From Zea mays (lineage: Eukaryota > Streptophyta > Magnoliopsida > Poales > Poaceae): 64,000 bases of DNA. Every line of letters begins with the position of its first letter. Within the stretch, counting starts at the first letter, position 1. The position numbers and the translations under genes are program-made. Below, in pieces: positions 36,113 through 48,600 of this stretch. The notes under the pieces are model-generated. The model had not been told where the DNA came from. It worked only from the letters and a program-made list of their open reading frames with translations, and made no database searches. The stretch covers positions 115,721,789 through 115,785,788 of the forward strand of contig NC_050101.1 of the NCBI RefSeq assembly GCF_902167145.1. The letters run 5' to 3'.

Positions 36113-37457
36113 TGAAAGGGAAATGTGCCCTTGGGCCATTTCTAAGTATTTTGGTGATTTAGTGCCCAACACAGGTGCCTAATTGTAAAATGGTGGACAA
36201 AGTACAAATCAAGGATAAAGGTATGTTTCTCAGACTTAGTACATTGTTTTATGGACTAATGTATTGTGTCTAAGTGCTGGAAACAGAAAAAATCGAGTTG
36301 GAGAAGAGATGGCTCGAGCAGCCAAAGTCTGCCCAGTCTGGGTGCACCGGACTGTCCGGTGGTGCACCGGACAGTGTCCGGTGCGCCAGGCTGGCTTGGG
36401 CAAAGTGGCTGCTCTCGGGACTTCGACGGCGGTGTACGGCTAAAATTCACCGGACTGTCCGGTGTGCACCGGACTGTCCGGTGGGCCGCTCACAGGCGAA
36501 CTCGTCGCTCTCGGGAAACCATCAACGGCGTACGGCTAAAATTCACCGGACTGTCCGGTGTGCACCGGACTGTCCGGTGAGCCAACGGTCGGCCGGGCCA
36601 ACGGTCGGCCGCGCAATCTGCGCGGGACACGTGGCCGAGCCAACGGCTAGAAGATGGCACCGGACTGTCCGGTGTGCACCGGACATGTCAAGTGCACCAA
36701 CGGCTCCCAGGCTGCCAACGGTCGACTGCGCTGTTTATGGAAAGAAATCGGGCACCGGACATGTCCGGTGTGCACCGGACTGTCCGGTGCGCCAGACGAC
36801 AGAAGGCAAGAATTGCCTTCCCAGATTGCTCCCAACGGCTCCTAGCTGCCTTGGGGCTATAAAAGGGACCCCTAGGCGCATGGAGGAGTACACCAAGCAT
36901 CTCCTAATCATTTCTAAGCACCAAGACATCGATTTCGCGCATTCGTTTCATTGTGATAGCATATAGAGCTCTAGTGGAGTTGTGAACTCATTGAGTCGTG
37001 TTGCGAGCTCTTGTTGCGACTTGTGTGCGTGTTGACACTTTGATTCTTGTGTCTTGTGTGTGTTGCTAATCCCTCCCTTGCTCCGTGTTCTTTGTGAATT
37101 TCAAGTGTAAGGGCGAGAGGCTCCAAGTTGTGGAGATTCCTCGCAAACGGGATTGAGATAAAGCAAGCAAAACACCGTGGTATTCAAGTGGGTCTTTGGA
37201 CCACTTGAGAGGGGTTGATTGCAACCCTCGTCCGTTGGGACGCCACAACGTGGAGTAGGCAAGCGTTGGTCTTGGCCGAACCACGGGATAACCACTGTGC
37301 CATCTCTGTGATTGATCTTTGTTGGTTATTGTGTTTTGTTGAGGATTCCTCTATAGCCACTTGGCAATTATTGTGCTAATAATTAACCAAGTTTTGTGGC
37401 TTAAGTTTTGAAGTGTTACAGGATCACCTATTCACCCCCCCCCTCTAGGTGCTCTCA
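36113..37457 (+). repeat. 3' LTR of the Sirevirus
   Basis: 1,345 bp, identical to the 5' LTR apart from five transitions and three extra C in the run at about 37434-37442. Followed by the target duplication ATACA. Confidence 0.95.
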
Positions 37458-37462
37458 ATACA

Positions 37463-38619
37463 TAGTATAGCAAAAATTAACATTGCACCAAACATGTGAA
37501 TGAAATACACAATAAAATTCTACACATTAAAATAAGAACCTAGGAACAGGAATCATAATTTTTAGAGTTATGGATTTTAAGTTATGAATTTCCTAAGGTT
37601 TAATGTGATTAAAATAGAGTTAAGTGACAAATTAATTTTCTTACTGCTTTCATGTCAAAACAGAGACAATAAATGATAGAGAATATTATTACAAAATTTT
37701 AGAAATTGGAATGGCTCAATTTGGATCAAAAATGGAATTTCTATGAATTTTACAAGTTTCTAGATTTGTTTTTGTATTAAAAACGAATTTCTAATATTAT
37801 TTCTCTGTTTTTAATCTCCTCTGGACTGGGCCTCATTTTTCAGAAAGTCCAGGGGCCTCGGTGCTAAGAAAACAGAGACACATGGTACATGAGTATGGAC
37901 CGCGGGTTGTTTTTAAATAAACAGAGGGGCTCTTTAGCAATATGGGCACGACGAATGGGTATCAGTGAATCTGGGTCGTTGGATCTTTTCTGGACGACCC
38001 AGATTAGATCTTTAGGTTTAACAACTGGTATTCTATGCGGACCGTAGGATTTAAGATCTGCGGTCGACGATCGAGCGCAACACGAGCCTTCCCTGCACCG
38101 TTTGATCATGAATCTACGGACCGTAGCCGTCGTCATCCCTTCCCCCCGCGATCGAGCAGAGCTGGCACACAGCCACGCCCACGGCGGAGTCCCCACCGGC
38201 GCACTGCCGAAATCTCCCACCCCGGTGACCGAGATCGATGCAATAAACATGCGCCAAACGAAATTGAGGGCTAGACGAAGCACGGAGGGGATATCTCACC
38301 AAGGATTCGGCCGCGAAGGTGCCCAGTCCACAGCGCGGTGCGGATCCGCGGCTGCGCCCGTGCTCCGGCGAAAAATCAACCTCGCCCCGCTGCTGGATTC
38401 GCCCCGCCAAGTGCATGAACAGCTTCACCACGCCCCTGGGAGGCTCCACAACCCGGCAACGCGACCAGGTCGGCTAGGGGGAACGCTTGCCCCGATCAGC
38501 GGAACGCGGTCCTCTCGGCTCTCACGGCAAAGGTGGAGATCGCTTTGGTTAGAGCTGCTTACACGTTGATGAAGAAAAGAGGAGGATGAGGATCGGGTTC
38601 CGGTCTTCATATGGCCGCC
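37463..38619 (-). other. Middle piece of the solo LTR between two nested elements
   Basis: Aligns in reverse with about 930-2120 of the left LTR copy (for example gatacccattcgtcg against gatacccc-ttcgtgg, and cccctctgttta in both). Open frames here (37864-38283, 38102-38569) are not supported by any domain. Confidence 0.65.
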
Positions 38620-39260
38620 TGTTGGGGCGAAGGCAAAGCCGCCACCCTCCGCTCGAAGTCTTCGCCACAGTCGCTGGTCCAACGAAGACAAAACGGGCAG
38701 GGACACCCTTCGCTCGATGCGACACCAGACGAAGGCCTGCGACGAGGTCCTCCCACCGCGCGGCCTTGTCCAGTTCGGAGGCCCACGTGTAGGGGTGGTA
38801 ATGGATCACGATCCAAATGCTTCTTCACAAAAACTTAAGGCCCTCAAATAATATTAGTTCAAAAATGAATAAGAATAAGGCCCGATCCTAATCCGATTCG
38901 ACCCTTAAAATTTACAGTGTAAAGTTTATAGCCCATTACCACCCCTACCCACGTGCGATCCGGCCCATTGTAACGGACCCCGCGTGGCCGCTGTGTGCTA
39001 CGGGCCTCATTTGTAAAGGCATTCCTGTAATTACAGTCTGTAACCCTGCTTTATGGGAATATTCTGGGGATAACCTGGGTAGCTGAGGGCACATGCGTCC
39101 TTAACACAAGGCGCTGGGCGCTCAGATACCTATAAATACCCCGGCACAGTGCCCGTGAGAGGCCAGATGAACAGAGCTTTTGCCATCTAACGCGTGAGCC
39201 CTGTTGACACCACTGTCCACCCCTGTTGGATCCTCTTGCAACCGAGAGCAAGTTCCAACA
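38620..39260 (+). repeat. 5' LTR of the gypsy element, with a MITE inside
   Basis: Starts TGTTGGGGCGAAGGCAAAGC, ends GTTCCAACA. TATA box CCTATAAATACC near 39128. Interrupted by the MITE at 38790-38947 that the 3' LTR lacks. Confidence 0.94.
38790..38947. mobile_element. hAT-type MITE in the gypsy 5' LTR
   Basis: 158 bp with termini TAGGGGTGGTAATGG and its exact inverse, flanked by the 8-bp duplication CCCACGTG (38782-38789 and 38948-38955). The empty site is visible in the 3' LTR at about 49937-49944, which proves insertion after the gypsy element arrived. Confidence 0.95.
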
Positions 39261-39280
39261 TTTGGCGCCCACCGTTCGTG
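39261..39280 (+). other. Primer-binding site of the gypsy element
   Basis: TTTGGCGCCCACCGTTCGTG directly after the LTR. TGGCGCCCACC at this position is usual in maize gypsy elements; the tRNA is not assigned here. Confidence 0.7.
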
Positions 39281-39300
39281 CTACGAGAAAACCACCCGCG

Positions 39301-41039
39301 ATGGCACCCAAGAGAGCTAACCCGAAGGCTGACGAGGCTGCGAAGGCAGCACTGCTCGCCGCAAGAAAGGGCAAGGCCCTCGTCCTCACCCAATCCACCC
39401 ACCAAGAGGCCACTGAAGACAATGTTCCTCGCACCTGCGAAGACGACACCCTCCGCACCTGCAACCCTGAAGGACAACCGCAACTGCCCTCAGGCTTCAC
39501 ACCACCGGAGGGCGCAGACCTCACCGAGGACGGTGAAGTCCTCGGCGTCTCAGCAGAAGAACAGCTACAGCTGCGCGCCCTGCGCCTCAAGAACCGCAAT
39601 CTCCAGAGGCAGAAGGAGATACTGGAGGCCAAGCGCCAGCGTGTGTCCGCACTAGCCAAAGTGCGGCAAATGATACGCGACAAAGAGCAGAAGGCCCAGG
39701 AACTCGAGCGGGAGATCGCGCTGATGCAGCGCGAAGGCCATCCTGGCCTGCAGCACGAGGCACCCCTCCAGCAGCGCGCACAACTCGAAGACACGCGCGA
39801 AGGCCACTTCGGCCTGCAGCATGGGCCCCCCCTGCAACACCGCGCGCAACCGGAGGACCCGCGCTTCCCCCAGCGCGACTTCACCTTCCCGCACGCCGCG
39901 CCGTTCCAAGGGATCAACTATCTTGATGAGCGAAGTCCCCTGGCGCCACACCTGCAAGTGACGCCTTGGCCAGCTAATTTCCGGGCAGGGACCTATCCCA
40001 AGTACAACGGCAGCACCGACCCGGCTCAATACATAATGAGTTATCAGGTCGCCGTTGCATCTTCTGGAGGGGACGACGCCACAATGGCGAAGTCTTTCAT
40101 CATCGCCCTCGAGGGCCCAGCACTCACCTGGTTCACCAGGTTGCCTCCGCTGTCCATTGATTCCTGGAGAAGTCTCCGCGACAAGTTCCTGCTCAACTTC
40201 CAAGGGTACCGCCCAGACACCGACGCCCTGGCCGAACTCTCGCTCTGCAAGCAGCTGGAAAAGGAGACTCTGAGGGAGTATTACCGCAAATTTTTAACAC
40301 TCAAATCACAGCTGCCCTCAGTCGACGACCAGATTGCCATCCACTATGCTATCAGTGGCCTTCGCGCCGGTGTCCTATACAGCCACTGCATCAGAGATCC
40401 GCCAAAGAGCCTCCAGGAGTTATATCAGTTGTTTGAAAAGTACGCCAGATCCGAAGAACTCCACCAGCGCAAGATTGAGTCCCAAAGGAAGCCGAAAGAT
40501 GCCCCACAGTCCAGCCGCACGTGGACAAGGACTCCGCAGCCAGACTCCGGTCGAGACGGCCGCAACCAGCAGCAAGTGCACAACATCGCCAACCAGCATC
40601 CCGCTGCTGACCCCCCTCGCCGCCAGGAATATCCCCCCAGGGCCGCGGAAATGGCACTCGTGGTAGGGGCCGAGGGCGTGCGCAACCGCCGCGCCGATTC
40701 TACTGCCTCTTCCATGGCGAAGACTGCGCCCACCAAACCAAAGACTGCCCCGAAACGAAGGCTACCAGAGAGAGAATGGCACGGGCGCAGCCAGCCGACA
40801 ACCCCAGAATTGTCGCGCACAATTACCAGCAACCTCCTCCACCATATATCCACGCTCCCGCCCCGCATCCACCGCACCACGCTTACCAACACCATCAGGA
40901 AGTACAAATCGTACCTCCTCCACCCCCACCACCACACCAGCAACATCAAAACATCCCCAATGCCCCAAAGCAGGAAGACTTCGCCGATCAACCATATCGC
41001 GGAGTCATCCACATGATAACTGGGGGGGTCCAGCACTGA
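39301..41039 (+). pseudogene. gag: Gypsy Gag, frameshifted before its zinc knuckle
   Basis: Starts at the ATG at 39301 (MAPKRANPKADEAAKAALL). An N-terminal Ala/Lys and coiled-coil region (about residues 90-170, RLKNRNLQRQKEILEAKRQR) precedes the retrotransposon gag domain (about 230-400: YPKYNGSTDPAQYIMSYQ, ALTWFTRLPPLSIDSW, LREYYRKFLTLKSQLP). Near 40690 the frame shifts (two bases gained or one lost in GCCGCGCC); the other frame then shows a CX3H-type knuckle (FYCLFHGEDCAHQTKDC) and a Pro/His-rich tail to 41039. In the unshifted frame translation runs to a stop at 41016. Gag forms the particle that packages element RNA. Confidence 0.85.
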
Positions 41040-44000
41040 CTTCGACACCAAGCGGCAGAAGCGGGACCATTACCGCAGCATCAACCATGTCGCCGTCACG
41101 GGTCCAGTCGTGCAGACAAAGTGGTCCCACATACCGCTAACCTTCGACGCACGGGACGTCGACCTGCGCAGTGCCCCCCACTGCGACGCCATGGTCATCA
41201 ATTGCAGCGTGGCAGGCTGGGACCTGCACAAAGTCCTAGTTGACAACGGCAGTCAGGCGGACATCATCTTCCTCCACGCCTTCGATCGCATGGGCATAAG
41301 CCACAGCCTGCTTAAGCCCTCGGACAACCCGCTGTATGGCTTCGGTGGCAAGGGTACCTTCCCCGTCGGCAAAATAGAGCTGCCACTCTCCTTCGGTGTA
41401 GCACCCAATGCCCGAAGCGAGCAAATAACCTTCGACATTGTGGACATGGTATATCCTTACAATGCCATCATGGGCCGGGGCTCCATTAATAAGTTCGAAG
41501 CAGCCATTCACGGACTGTACCTATGCATGAAGATACCAGGTCCGTTAGGCGTCATCACAGTCTTCGGCAATCAACAGACTGCGCGCAACATAGAGCGGGA
41601 CTTCGTGCCCGGTCAAAGAAACGTGCACTGCCTCACGGCCCAATGCGAGGTCCCCGCGCCTGCCAGCCCAACCAATAAGCAGCACGACAAGGCCCGGCTG
41701 CAGAGCAGCGACGGGACCAAGATTGTCCCCCTCGACCAGGCCACGCCCAGGCAGACAGTCATTATCAGCGAAGACCTTACTTCGCATGAAGAAGAGAAGC
41801 TCCTCTGCTGCCTGGCCAAGAACAAAGATGTCTTCGCCTGGTCGGCCCTCGACCTGGTCGGGGTTAGCCGTTCAATAATTGAGCACAGTTTGGGAGTCGA
41901 CCCCTCGGTTCGGCCGAAAAAGCAGCGGCTTCGCAAGATGTCCGACGAGAAGATGGAGGCTGCCAAGGCAGAAGTGCACCGCCTCCTGGAAGCCAAATTC
42001 ATCGAGCCGGTGGCCTACCCCACATGGCTCTCCAATGTCGTCATGGTGCAGAAAAAGAGCGGGAAGTGGCGAATGTGCATCGACTTCACCAGTCTCAATA
42101 AAGCCTGCCCAAAGGACAATTTCCCGCTGCCGCGGATCGACAAAATAGTCGATAGCGCGGCCGGATGCGAGGTCATGTCCCTCCTCGATTGCTTCTCCGG
42201 TTACCACCAGATATACATGAAGGAAGAAGACAAGGCTAGCACCAGCTTTATAACACCCTTCGGCACATATTGCTTCATCCGAATGCCGGAGGGACTCAAG
42301 AACGCCGGGTCCACCTTCTCCCGGCTCACCAAAACTGTGCTCGAGGGGCAAATAGGCAGAAACATATTTACATATGTGGACGACATCGTCGTCGCCAGCA
42401 AGAGCAAGGAGGACCACCTCGTCGACCTCGCTGAAACATTCGCGAACATGCGAGACGCACAACTCCGCCTAAACCCGGAAAAGTGCGTCTTTGGCGTTCG
42501 CCAAGGCAAAATATTGGGCTATCTGGTATCACACCGCGGCATAGAGGCCAACCCAACCAAGATTCAGGCCATCTTAGACATGACGCCTCCGCAGTCCGTC
42601 AGGGACGTCCAGCGACTGACTGGCAGATTGGCCGCTCTCAACAGATTCATCTCCAGGTCCGCCGAGCGAAGTCTCCCCTTCCTCAAGACACTCCGTGGTG
42701 CAAAGGACTTCGCCTGGGGACCAGGGCAGGCGGCGGCCTTTGCCTCATTGAAACAGTACCTGACAGAGTTGGCCGTCCTCACCAGCCCCGACCCCTCGCT
42801 CCCCCTACTGCTCTACGTCGCGGCTTCGCCACATGCGGTCAGCGCGGCACTAGTGCAGGAGCAGACTGTCGAGGGCGTGGTCCGGCAGCGCCCCATATAC
42901 TATGTCTCCGAAGTGCTGACACCGTCCAAGTGCAACATGACAGAGCTGGAGAAGATTGCCTACGCAGTCGTCATGTCGTCGCGCAAACTGCGCCATTACT
43001 TCGAAGCATTCAAGATCCGAGTCACCTCAAACAGGGGACTCGGTGAATTATTCAGAAACCCGGAGGCGTCGGTGAGGATTGCCAAGTGGGCGGCCGAACT
43101 CTCCGGCTACCACATCTGTTTCGAGCCCAGGACAGCTATCAAATCTCAAGTCCTGGCAGACTTCGTCGTCGACTGGACTGGGCCAACAACACAGCCAGAC
43201 CCATCCGCAGAAAAGGTTTGGACGATCCATTGCGACGGCGCATGGTGCCATGCGGGGTCAGGCGTCGCTGCAGTCATCACCTCACCAGTTGGGGTCAAGC
43301 ACAGATATGCAGCGCGACTCAGCTTCAATCTGGAATCCGACAGATGCACAAACAATATAGCAGAATACGAAGCAGTCATCCTAGGCCTCCGCAAGCTGAG
43401 GGCCCTCGGAGTCACCACCTGCATCATCAAAACAGACTCCAAGGTAGTTGCCGGCCAAGTCGAGAAAGACTATGCGGCAAAGGACCCCGCGCTCATGCAG
43501 TACCTCGCGGCCATCCGAAGTCTCGAGAGGCAGTTCAAGGGGTTCACCTTGCAGCATGTGGATCGGGCCAAGAATGAAGAGGCCGACGCATTGGCCAAGG
43601 CCGCCGCCAGGGGCGAAACTCTACCCTCCGACGTGTTCTTTCATGTCATCGGCACGCCAGCCGTCCGGAGCCCCGAAGGGCTCCAAATAACCAACGACAG
43701 CGAGGGCCACCGCATAGTCAACCTTATCATGACCGAGGACTGGCGGGCACCAATAACCCTGTTCCTACAGGGGTATTATCATCCAGCTGATATTAGTGAG
43801 GCCAAGCGCCTCAAACATCGAAGCCGAGACTTCGCACTGATTGAAGGCCAACTCTACAAAAAAGGGGTCAGTCAACCAATGCTCAAGTGTGTCACCGAAG
43901 CCGAAGGCATGCAGATCCTACGTGAAGTCCAAAGTGGCACGTGCGGCTCGCACGCAGGGCCAAGGGCCCTAGCTGCTAAGGTGATCCGCCAGGGTTTTTA

Positions 44001-44964
44001 CTGGCCCGCAATGATCTGCGCCGCAAATCGGGTCACCCGGTCCTGCGAAGCCTGCCAGAAGTTTTCTCCTCGGTCGGGCAGCCCCTCACAGTATACAAAG
44101 CTGATCGCCCATACATGGCCTCTCCAGCGCTGGGGCCTGGACATCGTCGGGCCCCTGCCCACCGCTCAGGGGAACCTTAAGTTCGCCTTCGTCGCTGTCG
44201 AGTACTTCACCAAATGGATCGAGGCGCGGGCTGTCTCTACAATAACATCAAAGACTGCCCAAAAATTCTTCTGGCAGAACATTGTTTGCCGCTTCGGAGT
44301 ACCGTCCGAACTGACAGTTGACAACGGCAAGCAGTTTGATAACCAAGACTTCAAAGATTTTTGCTTCTCCATTGGCACCAAGCTTGCCTTCGCTTCAGTC
44401 TATCATCCGCAGTCCAACGGGGTCGTGGAACGCGCCAACAGGAAAATCTTCACAGCTGTCAAGAAAATGCTCCTTCATGAAAAGAAGGGCAGATGGACCG
44501 ATTTGCTACCTGAGGCAGTATGGGCACTAAACACGACTGAGTGCAGGGCGACCGGGTTTACTCCCTTCCGCCTTCTATACGGATCGGAGGCCATGACCCC
44601 GCAAGAAATAAAGCATGGGTCCCCGCGAACAGTCCCGTCAGCCGTCCCTGACGTGGACGAGCCAACTTCAAAGGATCTCATTGACGGAGACCGAGTCTTC
44701 GCCCTACAGGCCCTGAACAAGTACCAAGCCCAGACCAAAGCATGGCGCGACCACTCAGTCATCCCGAGGGAGTTCAGCGAGGGGGACCTCGTACTCATCC
44801 GGACAGCTCGGACGGAGTCAAAGGGCAAGCTGGAGCCCAGATGGGAGGGCCCCTTTATAGTCAAGACAAAAGCTTCCCCTAGTGCTTACAGGCTCACAAC
44901 GCCAAGCGGCGAGGACCTGGAGCACTCCTGGAACATCGACAACCTCCGTAAATTTTTTGTTTAA
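41040..44964 (+). CDS. pol: Gypsy Pol polyprotein (protease, RT, RNase H, integrase)
   Basis: An uninterrupted frame to the stop at 44964 of about 1,300 codons; no ATG at the start, so it was fused to or shifted from gag. The G7 run at 41022-41028 leaves gag and pol one base out of register. Protease KVLVDNGSQADII near 41242; RT with MPEGLKNAGSTFSRL and catalytic YVDD near 42374; RNase H from IHCDGAWCHAGSG (about 43225); integrase HHCC (about 43950-44055) and D-D35-E core with Asp 44140, Asp 44320 and Glu 44428. Ends with a C-terminal WEGPFIV..SAYRL region. Intact relatives use it to copy and insert the element. No stop is visible, so this is the best-preserved enzyme in the window. Confidence 0.93.
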
Positions 44965-45196
44965 CTCTTCAGGGCTGATTTCGCCCTTGTAATTCGCAAA
45001 AACAATATTATCGGCCCGCACTCTTTTCCTCCCGGGGGGTGAGGTTTTTAACGAGGCGGAGCCATGTAATACATGTGTGAAAAATCCCCCGCAAAAACAT
45101 GCGTCGAAAAAAGACCGCGACGACGGTCTTCGACATTCGACCAACACGAGGTCACCGCGAGACTAAGCGCTAGCAACCCTCGCGTGCGACAAATCT

Positions 45197-45520
45197 GCGC
45201 AGAAGTCGCCTAAGGGTGCAGCCGGACTAGCATAACAAGTGCGAAAAAACCAAAGTCTATCGAAGACTATCCACGCAGAAGTCGCCTAAGGGTGCAGCCG
45301 GACTAGCACAACAAGTGCGAAAAAACCAAAGTCTATCGCGAAGACTATCCGCGCAGAAGTCGCCTAAGGGTGCAGCCGGACTAGCACAACAAGTGCGAAA
45401 AAACCAAAGTCTATCGAAGACTATCCGCGCAGAAGTCGCCTAAGGGTGCAGCCGGACTAGCACAACAAATGCGCAAAAACCAGTCTGCCGCGAAGACTAC
45501 CCGCTCGGAAGTCGCCTAGC
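45197..45520. repeat. Tandem repeat of about 77 bp, four copies
   Basis: Units start gcagaagtcgcctaagggtg at about 45199, 45275, 45352 and 45429, with a decayed fifth near 45502. It lies between the 3' end of pol and the 3' end of the antisense gene, where the two transcripts converge. Confidence 0.9.
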
Positions 45521-45685
45521 AAAGGCAGAAACGACAGCATCAAACCGTCCGCGCCAAGACCAACTATAATCACATCAGCACAACAGAACAAACCAAAGTA
45601 CACAACGCCTTCGCACACGTATACGAGCGAGGGCACACAACTTCATCATACAAGCCTCTACATACACAAGCGAGGGCACCACACT

Positions 45686-48600
45686 CTACATCGGCTCAAC
45701 CTTAGGAATAATTCCCATCTCCCTATAATTAAATAACATTATCCTAAGCTCCTCACCCGCAAAAAGACTTCGCAGTTCCCCTTCACCTGTATTCACGGCG
45801 GCCGGCAAAGACAACAGTTCCTGCCGGCCAGCCCCACTCACACGAAGCCAAGCCCCCTCCGCCCCACTAACTCTACGCTTCGCAACCGCCCTTCGTCGTC
45901 GTCGCCCGGTGCTAGGACCTGGCACATCTCCCGCGTCCGCGCCGTGCGGCGAAGCCTCCGCCGCAGCCACGTCCAAAGCTGCGAAGTAGTCCAAATCCTC
46001 CTCCGATGACTCCTCAGTCCACTCAACCGAGCTCCCAGAGTCAGCAAAATCAAAAGACTCAGTTGCAGATCCACCACATTCATTACCACCTTCCGCGGTC
46101 GAAGCCGCCAAAAATTTAGTAGTACCGGTTGCGTGCGCAGGCCCAAAATCTTGAACCTGCGCAGCAACCAAAATTCAGCAACATATACAAAGTTCCCCAA
46201 CCCTCTACACCCACTACGCCACCTGCGAAGGCCCTGACGTTGCGGGAGCCTCCGCCGCTGGCTCCGCCGTTGCTTCCGCTGTCGTTTCTGCCACCGCCAC
46301 GGGATCTTCAGCACTCGGCGCAGCAGCTGCGAGGGCATCAGGCGCGCCTTCAGCGACCTCTGGGGGCAGGTCTTCGCCGGCCGCAGCAGATGCGGAGGCA
46401 TCCGGTGCGTCTTCCGCAGTCTCCGGGGTCGGCTCCAGGGCGACCCCAGGCACGGCCTTCGCCGGGGTCGGCTCCGGGTCAGGCGGCACGTCGTTCAACG
46501 CCCCGAAGTCGTCCACCCTCTCGCCACGTGCCGCCTAAGACAAAACACACAAAAATTCACCACACACACGCACAGTCCACAACCAACGAACGCCAAACAA
46601 GCGAACACGTTACCTGAGCCCTCGCTGTCTCGGTCCGCTCCCTGACCACCTCGCGACCGTACACACCCCACATCCGGTCGTAGAGGGCTCCGGCGGATTC
46701 CTTCACTACGGGGTCCTCAACCTTAAAGATATCTCGCTCGAAATCTTCATCGGCTTGGTCGAAGACCTCGAAGTGTCGGCACCCTTCGCGGGAGAGAGCG
46801 TTCATCGCCCCCTCGCAGGTGATCAGGGAGGCATACGACATAAACCCCTCCACAACAGTGGGGAGCGCTTGCAATTCCTCCTGCACCCACTCCAGGCAGC
46901 GAAGTCCGGCCTCTCGGTCCGGCACTTCGAACTCACCGGTCCCCGCGCCCAGCTCACAGTATGTATCCATGAGCTGTTTGCGCGTCCGCTCTGCCTCCGC
47001 ACGCGCCGCGGCCTCGGCCCTCTCCACGCGGCTCTCCAGGGCAGTGAGCCGCTCCTGCAGTTGCTTGGCGCGCTCCCTGGCAATATTGCCCTCCGCCCGC
47101 GCCAGTTTGGCCTCCGCCTGCGCAGCCTTCTCCTTGGCGAGGGCCTCGTTGGTTTCCCTCCTCTCCCCCGCCAGTTGGCGTCGGAGGTCAGCCTTCTTCT
47201 TCTCCAGTACGGCCACCTTGTCCGTCAGCTTACGGCACTTGCTGTCGGCGGCTGATTTCTCACGGACGGCGTCAGCGTGTTGAGTCTGAAGTCTCTCGAC
47301 TTCGGCAGACACAGCCGCCGTGAGGGCCCCCGACGCTGTACGGTTGGCGAAGTCAGCCACCTGCAGAACACAAGGCTGCGGCCTAAGATCTAAAAAAACA
47401 CACACCTCCTTCAGCCGGCGGGACGCCTGACTCAGCGCCTCCGTCACCTCCGCCAGCCGGCGGGACGCAGCGCCCGCCTCATCCCTGACCGCCGCGAAGG
47501 CCGACGCCTCGTCTCCGGCACTAAGGGCCCCGCCCTTCGCCTTCGGCACCACCGACTGCAAATTGGCCGCGGCAGGCGCAGCTACAGCAAGGTGGCCTTC
47601 GTCCGACCCTGCCGACAAATAAATTATATATATATATATTAAAAAAAGAGAGCGAAGCCAACGACTTACCACCAAGATAGTCGTCCACACTAATATTGGT
47701 GGCGAAGTCGGCGACGCGTTTGCCCGACAACGGCAACGCTTGGGCCGCCTTCGCGGCCTCCGCCACTCCGCCGGCAGGCGGCACCACCTTTGTCGATTTG
47801 GAGCCTCCAGCGCCTGCCGTTGCCTCCGGCACCTTGCTAGACGCAGGGGCGCCCGACTTCGCCGGCAGCGGCGGCTTGCCTCCGCTGGAGGCCGCAGCCT
47901 TCGCACCCCCCGCTGCCTCTTCGGCCTGGCTTCAACGAGCCTGATGGCCGCCTGCCGCTTTTGTGCAGCTCCTTGGCGATCCTTGTCCATCACTGCCGAC
48001 ACAACAGCAGCAATATTCCGCCCGTAAGGAAAAACCCTCCACTTACGAACCATGCGAGATGTAAAAGAGTCTTCGTCGGCCGCGGGGGGGATAGGAACAT
48101 TCCTAGGCCAACAACCCCCGGTAACCCTCAGCATCCGAGCCGAAGACTCCCGGAGCTCGGGCGAAGACATCCTTTCCCCCGGGGCCGCGCACGTCTTCAT
48201 CAACTCTCTAGCAAAACCATCAGAAACCCCAAGTCCTCCCATAGCAGTACCTAATTTTCTCTTTTTGGAGGATGGGTCGGCCGCCGGCGCAGGGTCGTCT
48301 CCAGTCTCCACCGCCGGTTTCTTCCCACGGCGGTCCGCATCGTCTTGACCAGGGTAGCCGTCATATGGCAACTGGTTTAGTTCAAAAACCCTGTTCAAAC
48401 GGTCATTCGACCCGCGGATATCCCAGCTGCGCTGGCCCTCCGTCCTCGGCACGTAACGTCCAACAAGCCACACCGCCCCATCCTCCGCCTCACGCACAAG
48501 GGCGGTCGGGTCGCGGGTTTGCAGACTCAGTGCGAAGGCAGGACTTCGCACCATCTTCCCATCATGGGAAGGCATCTGGCGAGGGCACACTTCGCCCAAC

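Larger units (their letters stand above)
28327..37457 (+). mobile_element. Sirevirus-type Ty1/copia retrotransposon (Opie/Ji-like)
   Basis: LTRs 28327-29668 (1,342 bp) and 36113-37457 (1,345 bp), target duplication ATACA (28322-28326 and 37458-37462), Met-type primer site, gag with CCHC knuckle, protease, integrase, RT and RNase H in copia order, and several polypurine tracts. The many palindromes in the LTR and the multiple tracts are Sirevirus hallmarks; from memory the LTR start TGAAAGGGAAATGTGCCC is Opie-like. LTRs differ by five transitions (about 28765, 28831, 29150, 29413, 29595) plus a C-run length change, so it is young. Three single-base frame changes and one stop break pol. Confidence 0.95.

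Noticed and set aside
41015..41035. Programmed minus-one frameshift at the G7 run between gag and pol.
   Set aside because: Pol lies in the frame reached by skipping one base, not by slipping back one; a simple extra G explains it better.
42483..43046. Frames of up to 187 codons overlapping gypsy pol on both strands.
   Set aside because: Shadows of the 1,284-codon pol frame, which carries all the domain motifs.
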